Shown here: in pieces, positions 17,294 to 26,452 of the stretch
Numbering within the stretch: the stretch's first letter is position 1
Layout: each line of letters opens with the position of its first letter
Origin: Paenibacillus doosanensis
GTDB taxonomy: Bacteria; Bacillota; Bacilli; Paenibacillales; NBRC-103111
NCBI RefSeq assembly: GCF_025060755.1
Contig: NZ_JANYUY010000003.1
Location: 205,874-269,873, forward strand
Length of the DNA: 64,000 bases
Direction of reading: 5' to 3'
Position numbers and translations under genes: made by a program
The notes under the pieces: generated by a model
The model's database searches: none
Seen by the model: only the letters and a program-made list of their open reading frames with translations
Told to the model about the DNA's origin: nothing

Positions 17294-17947
17294 ATGCTGA
17301 TTGCTCCATCGATATTATCAGCCGATTTTTCCAAGCTGGGCGAGGAAATTGCCGATGTGGAGAAAGGCGGGGCGGATTGGATCCATGTTGACGTTATGGA
17401 CGGGCATTTCGTGCCCAACATCACGATCGGACCGCTCGTTGTGGAGGCTATCCGCCCGCGGACATCACTGCCGCTCGATGTGCATTTGATGATTGAAAAT
17501 CCGGATGCCTATATTCCGGCGTTCGCCAAGGCGGGCGCGGACTTGATCTCCGTTCATGTGGAGGCGTGCCGGCATTTGCACCGCACGCTCCATTTGATCA
17601 AAGAGCACAATGTCAAAGCGGGGGTCGTGCTGAATCCGGCGACTCCGCTCTCTTCTCTCGAGCATGTCATGGACGAGACGCTGGACCTGGTGCTTATTAT
17701 GACGGTCAATCCCGGCTTCGGCGGACAGCAGTTCATTTCCGGCATGCTGCCGAAAATCGCCAAGCTGCGTTCCATGCTGAACGAGCGGGGACTTGCCAAG
17801 GTCGATATCGAAGTCGACGGCGGGATCAACGCGGAAACGGCCCGTCAGGTTACTGAGGCGGGGGCGAACGTACTGGTCGCCGGCAGCGCGGTATTTAACC
17901 GCAGCGATCGTGCCGAAGCGATTCGTCAGATCCGGAACGGGGTGTGA
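17294..17947 (+). CDS. rpe: Ribulose-phosphate 3-epimerase
   Basis: Pentose phosphate pathway enzyme that interconverts ribulose 5-phosphate and xylulose 5-phosphate. TIM-barrel with [11 protein letters not shown], the metal-binding [30 protein letters not shown] and [10 protein letters not shown] 17294 is preceded by AGGAGGT (17281-17287); the open frame continues 19 codons upstream inside rsgA without a better start. 217 residues is normal. Confidence 0.96.
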   Translation: MLIAPSILSADFSKLGEEIADVEKGGADWIHVDVMDGHFVPNITIGPLVVEAIRPRTSLPLDVHLMIENPDAYIPAFAKAGADLISVHVEACRHLHRTLHLIKEHNVKAGVVLNPATPLSSLEHVMDETLDLVLIMTVNPGFGGQQFISGMLPKIAKLRSMLNERGLAKVDIEVDGGINAETARQVTEAGANVLVAGSAVFNRSDRAEAIRQIRNGV

Positions 17948-17954
17948 GAACCGG

Positions 17955-18212
17955 TTGAAATTTCTTATCGTCGTGGGATATAGTATCGTTTGCGCTTTAT
18001 TGCTCGCCTTATTTTCCCATATCGAGGACTTGTTCAAATATATTTTCTCGTTAGGCGCGCTGTTCACCGGCATTCAATTTTTCAAGCGGCACGAGGGCCG
18101 CGGCATGCGAATTGCGTTTGTCGTCACGACAATCGTGCTGTATTTCTTATTTGCCGTAATCTATGCGTTTTACTTGGCTATGAAGACGGTTCAACTGCCT
18201 GCGGCTTCGTAA
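17955..18212 (+). CDS. Small conserved membrane protein after rpe
   Basis: An 85-residue protein from a TTG start 7 bases after the rpe stop. It has two predicted membrane spans: FLIVVGYSIVCALLLALF near the N-terminus and AFVVTTIVLYFLFAVIYAF near the C-terminus, joined by a basic, aromatic loop (FFKRHEGRGMR). The frame is open upstream through rpe, but the codons there are the rpe shadow. Function unknown; I believe similar proteins follow rpe in Paenibacillus genomes, but I cannot check it. Start codon uncertain. Confidence 0.6.
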   Translation: MKFLIVVGYSIVCALLLALFSHIEDLFKYIFSLGALFTGIQFFKRHEGRGMRIAFVVTTIVLYFLFAVIYAFYLAMKTVQLPAAS

Positions 18213-18283
18213 ATTTGGTCGTTTGCTCCCGGGGAGCGGACGGCCGCCTGTCATAATCCGGCTTGCGGCCGCATAACATGGTT

Positions 18284-18314
18284 ACAAAAGTTTAGGCTTT
18301 TGTAGCCTTTTTTT
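18284..18314 (+). terminator. Terminator-like hairpin with an alternative pairing, before spoVM
   Basis: AGGCT (18294-18298) pairs with AGCCT (18304-18308) ahead of a seven-T run. The upstream ACAAAAG (18284-18290) can instead pair with CTTTTGT (18297-18303), which would break the first hairpin. The short stem makes it a moderate terminator. Confidence 0.5.
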
Positions 18315-18494
18315 GTTGCCCGGAAGACACCTGGGATAGGCACGTTTTGCAAATAGCCGAATATAATAAAGTATACGGGTTTGGGCTTCATCAGAGTCCG
18401 GCGGCTTACGCGGAGCCAAGCAAGGGCGGTTGCAACCGCCGCATGCACTTTGCGCAGAAGCGTTTCTTTAGCAAATCTGGAGGAGGGGTAGGGA

Positions 18495-18575
18495 ATGAAA
18501 TTTTACACAATCAAGCTACCGAAATTTTTGGGCGGATTTGTAAAGGCCGTACTTAATACATTCAGTAAAAACTGA
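18495..18575 (+). CDS. spoVM: Stage V sporulation protein SpoVM
   Basis: A 26-residue peptide, MKFYTIKLPKFLGGFVKAVL and six more residues ending SKN, which matches the spoVM family nearly residue for residue. SpoVM is an amphipathic helix that recognises the convex forespore membrane and recruits the coat ATPase SpoIVA. A GGAGGAGGGG stretch precedes the ATG. Position between rpe and rpmB is the same as in Bacillus. A possible sporulation-type promoter (GCAAATA at 18349, GTATACGG at 18371) lies upstream, but this is weak. Confidence 0.97.
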   Translation: MKFYTIKLPKFLGGFVKAVLNTFSKN

Positions 18576-18690
18576 TCGTATAAGAGAGGAACACATACTT
18601 AAGAACGGCCGCAGGAGAGCCCCTCGCATTCATGCCGATTTGAAAAAGCGTCGCAGTTCTGCCGCTAGGGCTTTCTTTCGTACAACTAAA

Positions 18691-18718
18691 AAAAAGCACC
18701 TGCCAGCAGGTGCTTTTT
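18691..18718. terminator. Bidirectional terminator between spoVM and rpmB
   Basis: A 12-bp perfect stem (18691-18702 with 18707-18718) closes a CCAG loop. It has A-runs on the left and T-runs on the right, so it can end both spoVM (+) and rpmB (-) transcripts. Confidence 0.9.
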
Positions 18719-18736
18719 GTCTATCTGAGGTAATGA

Positions 18737-18925
18737 TTACACACGAGTCACTTTTCCGGATTTCAAAGCTTTCGTGCTTACATAAACGCGTTTTGGTTTA
18801 CCGTCCACCAGAATACGAACTTTCTGAACGTTAACACCCCAAGTGCGCTTCGATTTGTTATTAGCGTGGGACACATGGTTACCTGTTCCTGGTCCTTTGC
18901 CAGTAATGAAACATTTGCGGGACAT
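18737..18925 (-). CDS. rpmB: 50S ribosomal protein L28
   Basis: A 62-residue L28: [20 protein letters not shown], then [29 protein letters not shown]. It is the zinc-free form: one cysteine only, no CxxC pairs. AAGGAGGTGT precedes the start on the minus strand. It is transcribed against its neighbours, as in Bacillus. Confidence 0.97.
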   Translation of the reverse strand: MSRKCFITGKGPGTGNHVSHANNKSKRTWGVNVQKVRILVDGKPKRVYVSTKALKSGKVTRV

Positions 18926-19015
18926 TGCAATACACCTCCTTAACAGCCTCGATGACAACTTGTCTTCTAAAGCGATATCTCCGTAAGTCAAACCTGTTAA
19001 AAAACACACTCAAAT

Positions 19016-19045
19016 ATCATATCACAATGGTATAAAAGACGTCAA
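19016..19045 (-). promoter_or_regulatory. rpmB: Sigma-A promoter of rpmB
   Basis: Read on the minus strand: TTGACG (19040-19045), 18-base spacer, TATGAT (19016-19021), about 90 bases before the L28 start. Confidence 0.65.
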
Positions 19046-19158
19046 CGCCACAATGATGTTTTTATGGGTGTTTCACCAAATTTTATTTATTTCTTGCGTT
19101 TGATATAGTAAAATGAAAAATAGTCCATCCTAAAATCTATACACAAGGAGCTGTAACT

Positions 19159-19521
19159 ATGGCTATCGAACTGGATGCGGAATATGGCACGATTTATATT
19201 ACCGATGAAGTTGTTGCCGTGCTGGCGGGATCGGCTGCTTTGGATTGTTATGGACTTGTTGGGATGGCGTCGCGCAATCAGCTTAAAGACGGCATTGCGG
19301 AGCTGCTTCGCCGGGATAATCTGAGCCGGGGCGTCGAGGTTCGCCGAAATCCGGAGGGAACGCTGGCCATCGATCTGTATATCGTCGTAAGCTACGGCAC
19401 CAAGATATCGGTAGTGGCCCACAATGTACAGACGAAAGTGAAATACGTATTAAACGAAGTTGTGGGGCTTCAAGTGGAGTCGGTGAACATTTATGTTCAA
19501 GGCGTTCGGGTCGCTCAGTAA
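19159..19521 (+). CDS. yloU: Asp23/Gls24 family envelope stress response protein
   Basis: A 120-residue Asp23-type protein: GTIYITDEVVAVLAGSAALDCYGLVGMAS in the first third and IVVSYGTKISVVAHNVQTKVKYVLNEVVGL later. Members of this family sit near the membrane and respond to envelope stress; in Bacillus YloU is next to YloV, as here. A separate promoter is likely since rpmB is divergent (TAAAAT at 19109-19114), but no good -35 is seen. Confidence 0.93.
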   Translation: MAIELDAEYGTIYITDEVVAVLAGSAALDCYGLVGMASRNQLKDGIAELLRRDNLSRGVEVRRNPEGTLAIDLYIVVSYGTKISVVAHNVQTKVKYVLNEVVGLQVESVNIYVQGVRVAQ

Positions 19522-19587
19522 GGTCAAGAGAATGGGCGGCGGCAGCGCAAGTCGTACCTTGTCTTGGCAGGAAGGGGAATGGTTTTT

Positions 19588-21345
19588 TTGAGTAAGCGCT
19601 TAAACCTAATTAACGGAAATGACTTTATCCGCATGATGGAAAAGGGAGCACAGCAGCTGAGAGACAATGTGGACAAAGTCAATGCGCTCAACGTGTTTCC
19701 TGTTCCCGATGGAGATACAGGAACCAATATGAACCTGACTTTGACTTCCGGAGTAGAGGAGCTGAGCAAGCGCCCTTCCGCTCATATCGGCAAAGCGGCC
19801 GATGCCTTGGCGAAAGGCCTGCTTATGGGCGCGCGCGGCAATTCGGGCGTCATTCTGTCGCAATTGTTCCGCGGTTTCGCCAAATCGGTATCGGATGCGG
19901 AAGCCGTCGATGCCGAGAAGCTGGCTGCAGCTCTGCAGAGCGGTGTCGATATGGCCTATAAAGCCGTGGTCAAACCGGTGGAAGGCACGATCCTTACCGT
20001 TTCTAGGGAGGCTGCCAAGCACGCGGTTCAGCAGGCCAAACGGACGCATGATCTAGTGGAACTGATGAAAGAGACATGGCAAAAAGGACAAGAAGCTCTT
20101 TCCCGAACGCCGGAGATGCTGCCTGTGCTCAAGCAGGTCGGCGTCGTAGATGCGGGAGGCCAAGGCTTGCTGTATATATACGAAGGCTTCGTACAAGCTC
20201 TTCAGCTGCTTTCTGCGGGAGCGGAAGCGGGCGATGGCGCCGCGGGGCCGTATGCGGGTTCTTCGGACGGGATCGCAGCGCCCGATGAGCCGGCCCATCG
20301 CGAGGCGGCCCGGCCGCAGGCTAAACTGGCCACGGAGGATATCGAGTTCGGATATTGCACGGAATTTATGGTAAGGCTGAATCCGGTAAAAACGGCTGCA
20401 AGCGAGTTCGACGAGGGCTTGTTCCGCAAGGAACTGTCCGCTTTCGGCGATTCTCTGCTCGTTGTGGCCGACGACGATCTCGTCAAGGTGCATATCCATG
20501 CCGAATATCCGGGCAGCGTGATGAATCTGGCTATGAAATACGGCGATTTAAGCCGGATCAAGATCGAGAATATGCGCGATCAGCATACGCATTTACTGCA
20601 TGAAGGAAACGGGTCGTCCGGCGAATCACTATCCGACGGGGGAACGTCTGCCGCATCGTCCGCAGAGGAAGCGGGACGCAAGCTCAAGCCCTACGGCTTC
20701 GTCGCAGTTGCTGCCGGTCAGGGAATAGCCGGCATCTTCGCCAGTCTCGGCGTTGACAGGGTGCTGCAAGGCGGCCAGACGATGAATCCGAGCACGGAAG
20801 ATATCGTGACGGCGATTCGGGAAGTCCATGCGCATACGGTGTTCGTGTTCCCGAACAATTCGAATATTATTTTGGCGGCTCAGCAGGCGGTCGAACTTGT
20901 GGAAGATAAACAAGTAATCGTGGTTCCTGCGAAAACGATCCCTCAAGGCATCGCCGCCGTCATCGCATATAACGAGCATGCGGCGCCGGACGAAAACGCG
21001 GATGCGATGAAGCAAGCTATCCAGCAGGTGCAGTCTGGACTCGTCACTTGCGCGGTCCGCGATACCCGGATCGATGAGATCGATATTAAACAGGGAGATT
21101 ACATCGGCATTTATAATCATCGGATTGTCGTGTCGCATCCCGATTTGCTCGCATCATGCCACGGTCTTATAGATCATATGCTGGCCGGCGGGGCGGAGCT
21201 CGTCACCTTCTATACCGGCGAGGAAGCGGATGAACAGCAAACCGAATTGCTGGCGGATTACGTGGAACAAACGTACGGCGATGTCGAAGTAGAGGTTCAT
21301 AACGGCGGACAGCCGCTATATTATTATATGATTTCTGCGGAGTAG
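19588..21345 (+). CDS. fakA: Fatty acid kinase catalytic subunit FakA (DhaL-type, YloV)
   Basis: Phosphorylates FakB-bound fatty acids so that exogenous acids can enter phospholipids through PlsX/PlsY. The N-terminal DhaL kinase domain shows NALNVFPVPDGDTGTNM with the metal-binding aspartates and GARGNSGVILSQLFRGF; a middle domain and a C-terminal domain end in VEVHNGGQPLYYY. A Gly/Ala/Pro-rich linker lies at about 215-255. TTG 19588 is favoured because AAGGGGA is 9-10 bases upstream, while ATG 19579 abuts it. A DegV/FakB gene follows directly. Confidence 0.93.
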   Translation: MSKRLNLINGNDFIRMMEKGAQQLRDNVDKVNALNVFPVPDGDTGTNMNLTLTSGVEELSKRPSAHIGKAADALAKGLLMGARGNSGVILSQLFRGFAKSVSDAEAVDAEKLAAALQSGVDMAYKAVVKPVEGTILTVSREAAKHAVQQAKRTHDLVELMKETWQKGQEALSRTPEMLPVLKQVGVVDAGGQGLLYIYEGFVQALQLLSAGAEAGDGAAGPYAGSSDGIAAPDEPAHREAARPQAKLATEDIEFGYCTEFMVRLNPVKTAASEFDEGLFRKELSAFGDSLLVVADDDLVKVHIHAEYPGSVMNLAMKYGDLSRIKIENMRDQHTHLLHEGNGSSGESLSDGGTSAASSAEEAGRKLKPYGFVAVAAGQGIAGIFASLGVDRVLQGGQTMNPSTEDIVTAIREVHAHTVFVFPNNSNIILAAQQAVELVEDKQVIVVPAKTIPQGIAAVIAYNEHAAPDENADAMKQAIQQVQSGLVTCAVRDTRIDEIDIKQGDYIGIYNHRIVVSHPDLLASCHGLIDHMLAGGAELVTFYTGEEADEQQTELLADYVEQTYGDVEVEVHNGGQPLYYYMISAE

Positions 21346-21392
21346 CTTCATAGGCTGGGCTTCAGACTGAATGTATGGGTGAGGTGAACGGA

Positions 21393-22244
21393 TTGAGTCA
21401 GGTACGGGTTGTCACGGACAGCACGGCCGATATTCCCCCCGAGGTGCGGGAAGCATTGAATATCGAATTGATACCGTTAAAGGTTCACTTTGGAGTCGAA
21501 ACGTACAAAGACTCCGTCGACATGGGGCCGGAAGCTTTCTTTGAAAAGCTGGCCGCATCTTCGTCGCTGCCCACGACTTCCCAGCCTTCGCCGGTTGAAT
21601 TCGTGGAAGCGTATAAACGGGCAGGCGCCTCAGGCGCTTCCGTCATCTCGATTCACCTGTCGTCGCGGATGAGCGGGACTTATCAATCGGCCTTATTGGC
21701 CAAGTCGATGCTGGAGGAGGACGGCTGCGACTTGTCGGTCGTCGACTCGCGTACGGCCTCATACGGTATCGGCATGCTGGTGGTTTGCGCGGCCGAAGCG
21801 GCGCGCGAGGGCAGGAGCAAAGAAGAAATATTGGAAATGATCGATACGATCCGCCGGCAAACCAAAATTTATTTTTTGGTCGACACGCTGGAATATTTGC
21901 AAAAAGGCGGGCGGATCGGCAAGGCGGCTGCGCTGCTGGGCTCTCTTCTGAATATTAAACCGATCTTGTCCATATCCGAGGAAGGGGAAGTGTTCCCGGT
22001 AGATAAAGTGAGGGGGCAGAAGAAGGCGATGGGCCGTATCGTGGATTTGTTGAAGGCCGATTACGGCGACAAGCCCTTGCACGTCACGGTAGCGCACGCC
22101 AATAACAGGCTTTACGCCGAGGAGCTGAGCGCATTGTTGAAGCAACACTTTGTCATAGAGAGTTTGGGTTATGCCACCATAGGTCCCACTATCGGGACGC
22201 ACGCCGGTCCCGGAGCCGTCGCTGCATTTGTGAGACCGGCTTAA
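21393..22244 (+). CDS. DegV family fatty acid-binding protein (FakB)
   Basis: EDD-fold protein that holds the fatty acid for FakA. Motifs: VVTDSTADIP at the N-terminus, LPTTSQPSP, HLSSRMSGTYQSA, VVDSRTASYGIGM and the C-terminal GPTIGTHAGPGAVAAF with the conserved His. TTG 21393 has GAGGTGA about 6 bases upstream and gives the family N-terminus; ATG 21375 would place that ribosome binding site inside the gene. It starts 47 bases after fakA, giving an adjacent kinase/acceptor pair, and recG begins 1 base after its stop. Confidence 0.92.
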   Translation: MSQVRVVTDSTADIPPEVREALNIELIPLKVHFGVETYKDSVDMGPEAFFEKLAASSSLPTTSQPSPVEFVEAYKRAGASGASVISIHLSSRMSGTYQSALLAKSMLEEDGCDLSVVDSRTASYGIGMLVVCAAEAAREGRSKEEILEMIDTIRRQTKIYFLVDTLEYLQKGGRIGKAAALLGSLLNIKPILSISEEGEVFPVDKVRGQKKAMGRIVDLLKADYGDKPLHVTVAHANNRLYAEELSALLKQHFVIESLGYATIGPTIGTHAGPGAVAAFVRPA

Positions 22245-22245
22245 G

Positions 22246-24300
22246 ATGACGCTCGATTTATACCGGATTCCGGTCAAGGACGTCCACGGGGTCAAGGGCA
22301 AGAAACCCGAAGAGCTGCTTGCTCTTGGAATCTCCACTGTCGGAGAACTGCTGGACTATTATCCTTTTCGTTATGAAGATTATACGCTGCGCGATTTGAC
22401 CGAAGTGAAGGACGGCGACAAAATTACCGTTCAGGGAACTATTGTCGGAGCGCCGCAGCTCCAGATGTACGGCCGCGTGAAATCGCGGCTCACCTGCAAA
22501 ATGATGGTGGACAAGCTGTTTGTGACGGCCGTCTGGTTTAATCGGCATTATTTGAAGGATCAGTTGAAGACGGGCGAAGATATCGTTCTTACCGGAAAAT
22601 GGGATCAAAAAAGGCTGCATCTCACCGTATCGGAGTCCGAATTTCCGGGAAAAGGGACATCGCAGATCGGGACGCTGCAGCCTGTTTATTCTGTGGCGGG
22701 GGCAATCACGCAGAAGTGGATGCGCCAGACGATGAAGCAGGCGCTGACGCAGTACGGGGGAATGATTGCCGAGGTGCTGCCCCAGGAGCTGCTCGACAAG
22801 TACGGACTGATGGCGCGTAAGCAGGCGGTTGCGCTGCTGCATATGCCAGGCACGATGGAGGAAGGCCTCCGCGCCCGTAAGCGGATGGTGTATGAGGAGC
22901 TGTTTTTATTTCAGCTGAAAATGCAGGCTTACCGGGCATTAAATCACGACAGGGCCGACGGGATCGCCCACCCGCTTGACCTGCCGGGGGTAAGAGCTTT
23001 TGTGCGGGCGCTGCCGTTTACGTTAACGGGATCGCAAAAACAGGTGCTTGCCGAAATTTTGCATGATCTTCAGCAGCCGTACTGCATGAATCGGCTTCTT
23101 CAAGGCGATGTGGGAGCGGGCAAGACGGTCGTTGCCGCAGCGGCGCTGTTTGCCGTCGTCAAAGCGGGCTATCAGGGCGCGCTGATGGTTCCGACGGAAA
23201 TCCTTGCCGAACAGCACAAACGGTCGCTGGAACGCCTTTTCGAGCCGTACGGCATTCAAGTGGCGCTGCTGACCGGAAGCTTGACCGCCCGCCAGCGCAG
23301 AGAGGTGCTGGGCGCGCTGCAGATGGGGCTTGTCGATGTGGCGGTCGGAACACATGCGCTCATTCAGGAGGATGTGTTCTTCCGCAGCCTAGGTCTCGTC
23401 GTTACGGATGAGCAGCACCGTTTCGGAGTCAATCAGCGAAGCATTCTCCGGCGCAAGGGGATGAACCCGGACGTGCTTACGATGACCGCAACCCCAATTC
23501 CGCGGACGCTGGCGATTACCGCTTTCGGCGACATGGACGTATCGACGCTGCGCGAGCTGCCGAAGGGCCGCAAGCCGATCAAGACGTATGCGGTCACTCA
23601 CGATATGCTGGAGCGCGTGATCGGGTTCATTCGCCGCGAAGTCGAGGCGGGCAGACAAGCCTATGTCATTTGCCCGCTCATCGAGGAATCCGAGAAGCTG
23701 GACGTTCAAAATGCGATTGATGTGCATGCCCAAATTCAATTCGCATTTCCCCAGTTCCACGTCGGGTTGCTGCACGGGCGGATGGCTGCGGCCGAGAAGG
23801 ATGAGATCATGCGCGAATTCAGCGAAAATCGGGTTCAAGTGCTCGTGTCGACCACCGTTATTGAAGTTGGGGTGGATGTGCCGAATTCGACGCTGATGGT
23901 CGTGTACGATGCCCACCGGTTCGGTCTGTCACAGCTGCATCAGCTGAGGGGGCGCGTCGGGCGGGGAGAGCATCAATCCTACTGCGTGCTTATCGCCGAT
24001 CCGAAGAACGAGGTCGGCAAGCAGCGGATGAAAGCGATGACCGACACGAACGACGGCTTCGAGATCGCCCGCCGCGACTTGGAGCTGCGCGGCCCCGGAG
24101 ATTTTTTCGGAACGAAGCAGAGCGGGCTTCCCGATTTTCGGATCGCCGACATGGTCACCGATTTCGAGGTGATGGAGCAGGCCCGCGACGATGCCGCCGG
24201 GATGGTGAAGCAGCCTGAGTTTTGGACGGGCGCCGGATTCGGAATGCTTCGCGAGTTTTTGCGCCGTGAGAATATTTTTGACAGCGAATTATTGGATTAA
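22246..24300 (+). CDS. recG: ATP-dependent DNA helicase RecG
   Basis: Branch-migrating helicase for fork reversal and Holliday junction processing. The N-terminal wedge/OB domain is followed by the helicase lobes with GDVGAGKT (Walker A), DEQHRFG, TATPIPRTLA, and VIEVGVDVPN, LHQLRGRVGRG, then the C-terminal FFGTKQSGLPDFR. 684 residues is the normal length. The ATG has no clear ribosome binding site and follows the fakB stop by 1 base, so translation may be coupled. Confidence 0.97.
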   Translation: MTLDLYRIPVKDVHGVKGKKPEELLALGISTVGELLDYYPFRYEDYTLRDLTEVKDGDKITVQGTIVGAPQLQMYGRVKSRLTCKMMVDKLFVTAVWFNRHYLKDQLKTGEDIVLTGKWDQKRLHLTVSESEFPGKGTSQIGTLQPVYSVAGAITQKWMRQTMKQALTQYGGMIAEVLPQELLDKYGLMARKQAVALLHMPGTMEEGLRARKRMVYEELFLFQLKMQAYRALNHDRADGIAHPLDLPGVRAFVRALPFTLTGSQKQVLAEILHDLQQPYCMNRLLQGDVGAGKTVVAAAALFAVVKAGYQGALMVPTEILAEQHKRSLERLFEPYGIQVALLTGSLTARQRREVLGALQMGLVDVAVGTHALIQEDVFFRSLGLVVTDEQHRFGVNQRSILRRKGMNPDVLTMTATPIPRTLAITAFGDMDVSTLRELPKGRKPIKTYAVTHDMLERVIGFIRREVEAGRQAYVICPLIEESEKLDVQNAIDVHAQIQFAFPQFHVGLLHGRMAAAEKDEIMREFSENRVQVLVSTTVIEVGVDVPNSTLMVVYDAHRFGLSQLHQLRGRVGRGEHQSYCVLIADPKNEVGKQRMKAMTDTNDGFEIARRDLELRGPGDFFGTKQSGLPDFRIADMVTDFEVMEQARDDAAGMVKQPEFWTGAGFGMLREFLRRENIFDSELLD

Positions 24301-24409
24301 CACCTAATCTTGCCTTCGGGGCTATAATATAAGGCACATGTCCGAGCTCTCCGTCATAAACTTACAAAAGAGGCTGGCTACCAGATCTTTGATCGGAGGT
24401 GTTCGTGAC

Positions 24410-24697
24410 ATGAGCTATCAAAAATACGGTTTCGATCCTGTTTTTGTCGAACGGGTCAAGCTGAAAATGAAAAATCCCGATACGAAAGAACGTATCAAGA
24501 TGATTTTGCAAGGTGTTACGAAAGCGGATTTGCAGGATAGGGCGAAGGTCAGACGATTCGTATCTATGCTGTCCAAGGTGCTAGGTGAACGGTTGACCGA
24601 TCAGCAAGCAGAGCATATGGTCAATTTCGTCATCGCCCAGCGCATCGATCCGAATAATACATTTCATTTGATCAAGCTTTGGGGGATGTTCCGCTGA
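24410..24697 (+). CDS. Stage VI sporulation protein F-like (SpoVIF)
   Basis: A 95-residue basic protein starting MSYQKYGFDPVFVERVKLKM and ending HLIKLWGMFR. I recognise it as the SpoVIF-like family, small proteins involved in spore coat assembly, from this Paenibacillus-type sequence rather than from a motif. GGAGGTGTTCGTGAC precedes ATG 24410; the frame is open 24 codons upstream. TATAAT at 24323-24328 could be part of its promoter, though the spacing to TTAACA is 20. Two terminators follow. Confidence 0.7.
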   Translation: MSYQKYGFDPVFVERVKLKMKNPDTKERIKMILQGVTKADLQDRAKVRRFVSMLSKVLGERLTDQQAEHMVNFVIAQRIDPNNTFHLIKLWGMFR

Positions 24698-24757
24698 ACC
24701 TTCGGCACAAATAATGGAATTTATCCCGGATAATAATTATAAAAGCTGCTGCTGCGG

Positions 24758-24783
24758 AGCCTTTCGTTTTGCAAAGGCTTTTC
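24758..24783 (+). terminator. First terminator after the spoVIF-like gene
   Basis: AGCCTTT (24758-24764) pairs with AAAGGCT (24773-24779) and is followed by TTTTC. Confidence 0.55.
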
Positions 24784-24798
24784 GGCAAAGCGTTCCTC

Positions 24799-24824
24799 AA
24801 CAGACCTTCGGGTCTGTTTTTTTT
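24799..24824 (+). terminator. Second, strong terminator after the spoVIF-like gene
   Basis: AACAGACC-TTCG-GGTCTGTT (24799-24818) with a stable tetraloop, then a continuous T-run. It marks the end of the long core block before the accessory region. Confidence 0.9.
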
Positions 24825-24973
24825 CGGTTCGGCGCGTTAAATTTTACCAAAGTATTCATGTGTTCGGTGGAAGATCATTTCGGAAGCGGCCGCCCGCCTG
24901 CTTTTATGAAGGACAAAAGTAGTAGACGGTTTCTCCATACGGCGCAGTTTGTCACGCGGGATACGGGCAAGGG

Positions 24974-25002
24974 TTGCCAGCGCAATCTATCAAAGTTATA
25001 AT
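24974..25002 (+). promoter_or_regulatory. Sigma-A promoter of the beta-helix protein gene
   Basis: TTGCCA (24974-24979), 17-base spacer, TATAAT (24997-25002), 36 bases before the GTG start. Confidence 0.65.
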
Positions 25003-25037
25003 TTTCATAGAAATCCAAATAGGGGGAGGAGCTGCAA

Positions 25038-26366
25038 GTGTCGACAATCGAACCGCAAGACAACGAGGGAAAAAAAACGATGACAAGAAGGCAACTGCTT
25101 GCTTCGGTCGGAGCGGCGGGAGTGCTGCTTGCCGCAGGCGCCGGTCTGCCGGTCAAGGTTCAAGCCGCCAAATCTACCGTTCCGGTGACCGATAACAAGC
25201 CTTGGTATAATGTAAAAGACTTCGGAGCTGTGGGAGAGGGACTTTACGATGACGATGCTCCGTATATTCAGGCTGCAATTGATGCGGCTGCGAGTAAAGG
25301 AGGGACGGTTTATTTTCCGCCGGGCAGTTATTGTATCAATCGCGGCATCATTATGAGATCGAAGGTTCATCTATTGGGGGCAGGAGCGGAAGTTACCGAA
25401 TTGAAGGCGGGAGACACCAATTTGCTTATGCTATTCAGCGGCGGCGGGGTCGGTTCCTATTCGATAGATGGAATTACGTTCTCCGGCAGAGGGCCGAGCG
25501 GAGCGACGGGCGATATCGTAGAGCGCGGAATACATATGCTGGAAGGTTCGCATATTACGATCAGCCGCTGTATATTTACCGATTCGGCGAACGGAGTCCG
25601 GCTTGTTCGCTCAAGACATGTGACGGTAACCGATTGCACCTTTTTGAGAATTTTGGGCTCGGAAAGTCCTGCTGAAGGATTCGGTATCGTCCTCGAAGGC
25701 GGGAGCAATCATATCATTAAGGGGAATCATTTTAAAAACGTTACGAAAAGCTGTATTTGCCTTAATGCCGGAAGTTCCTATTCGCTTATTTCCAACAATG
25801 TGATGGAACAGTGTCAGGATGCGGCGATTCTCATGTCATCGAAGCTGAGCGCATGCTCTTATCATCTGATCGAAGGCAATCTGGTGACGTCGGAAGGACT
25901 GCAGGAGTCGGCGTCCAGCTCGACCTACGGAATTCGCCTCAAAGACGCTTGCAGCAACAACACGATCGTGAACAACGTCATTACGCGTCCCGAAAAGGGA
26001 GGCATTCAGCTTGAGGCCGGAGATAACGCGGGCGACGACCGTCCTTACGGCAACACGATTACCGGCAATACCGTTAACGGAACAATCTGCGGCATCGCCG
26101 TTATTAACGGGGATGCCAACTCGGTCAAACATAACGAGGTCCGGCGCGTGCAAACCGGCATCCTGCTCAATACCGCAGGGGAGGGCGGAAGCTCTTCTGC
26201 GAAGCGTAACGTCGTAACGGGCAACAGCTTGTATCAATGCTCCGTCGCCGCAGTGAAAATCGCTTCCGCACAATGCGAGTCGAACAGCGTGTTCGGAAAT
26301 GCAGGCTATGAAAATGCGGAAGGACTTGCGGATAGCGGTACGAATACAGCTACCGCAGGGTTCTAA
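25038..26366 (+). CDS. Exported right-handed beta-helix protein (pectate lyase 3 / GH28-like fold)
   Basis: A 442-residue protein with an N-terminal export signal of Tat type: TRRQLLASVG (RR at 17-18), a hydrophobic stretch, and an AxA-like site at VQA (41-43). It then has the NVKDFGAVGEGLYDDDAPYIQAAIDAA start typical of Pectate_lyase_3 proteins, and many parallel beta-helix repeats of the N-x-I-x-x-N-x-[IV] kind. Such proteins bind or cleave polysaccharides, but I see no clear catalytic set, so the substrate is unknown. GTG start with GGGGGAGGAG 7-8 bases upstream. Own promoter and terminator. Confidence 0.85.
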   Translation: MSTIEPQDNEGKKTMTRRQLLASVGAAGVLLAAGAGLPVKVQAAKSTVPVTDNKPWYNVKDFGAVGEGLYDDDAPYIQAAIDAAASKGGTVYFPPGSYCINRGIIMRSKVHLLGAGAEVTELKAGDTNLLMLFSGGGVGSYSIDGITFSGRGPSGATGDIVERGIHMLEGSHITISRCIFTDSANGVRLVRSRHVTVTDCTFLRILGSESPAEGFGIVLEGGSNHIIKGNHFKNVTKSCICLNAGSSYSLISNNVMEQCQDAAILMSSKLSACSYHLIEGNLVTSEGLQESASSSTYGIRLKDACSNNTIVNNVITRPEKGGIQLEAGDNAGDDRPYGNTITGNTVNGTICGIAVINGDANSVKHNEVRRVQTGILLNTAGEGGSSSAKRNVVTGNSLYQCSVAAVKIASAQCESNSVFGNAGYENAEGLADSGTNTATAGF

Positions 26367-26377
26367 ACGTGCCGATC

Positions 26378-26412
26378 GCCGTCTTCCAATCTGTTTTGGG
26401 GGACGGCTTTTT
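26378..26412 (+). terminator. Terminator after the beta-helix gene
   Basis: A 10-bp stem (26378-26387 with 26398-26407, two wobbles) and a five-T run. Confidence 0.85.
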
Positions 26413-26452
26413 GCACTCGGATCTAAACTATAACGGAGGATGACGAACGTAT

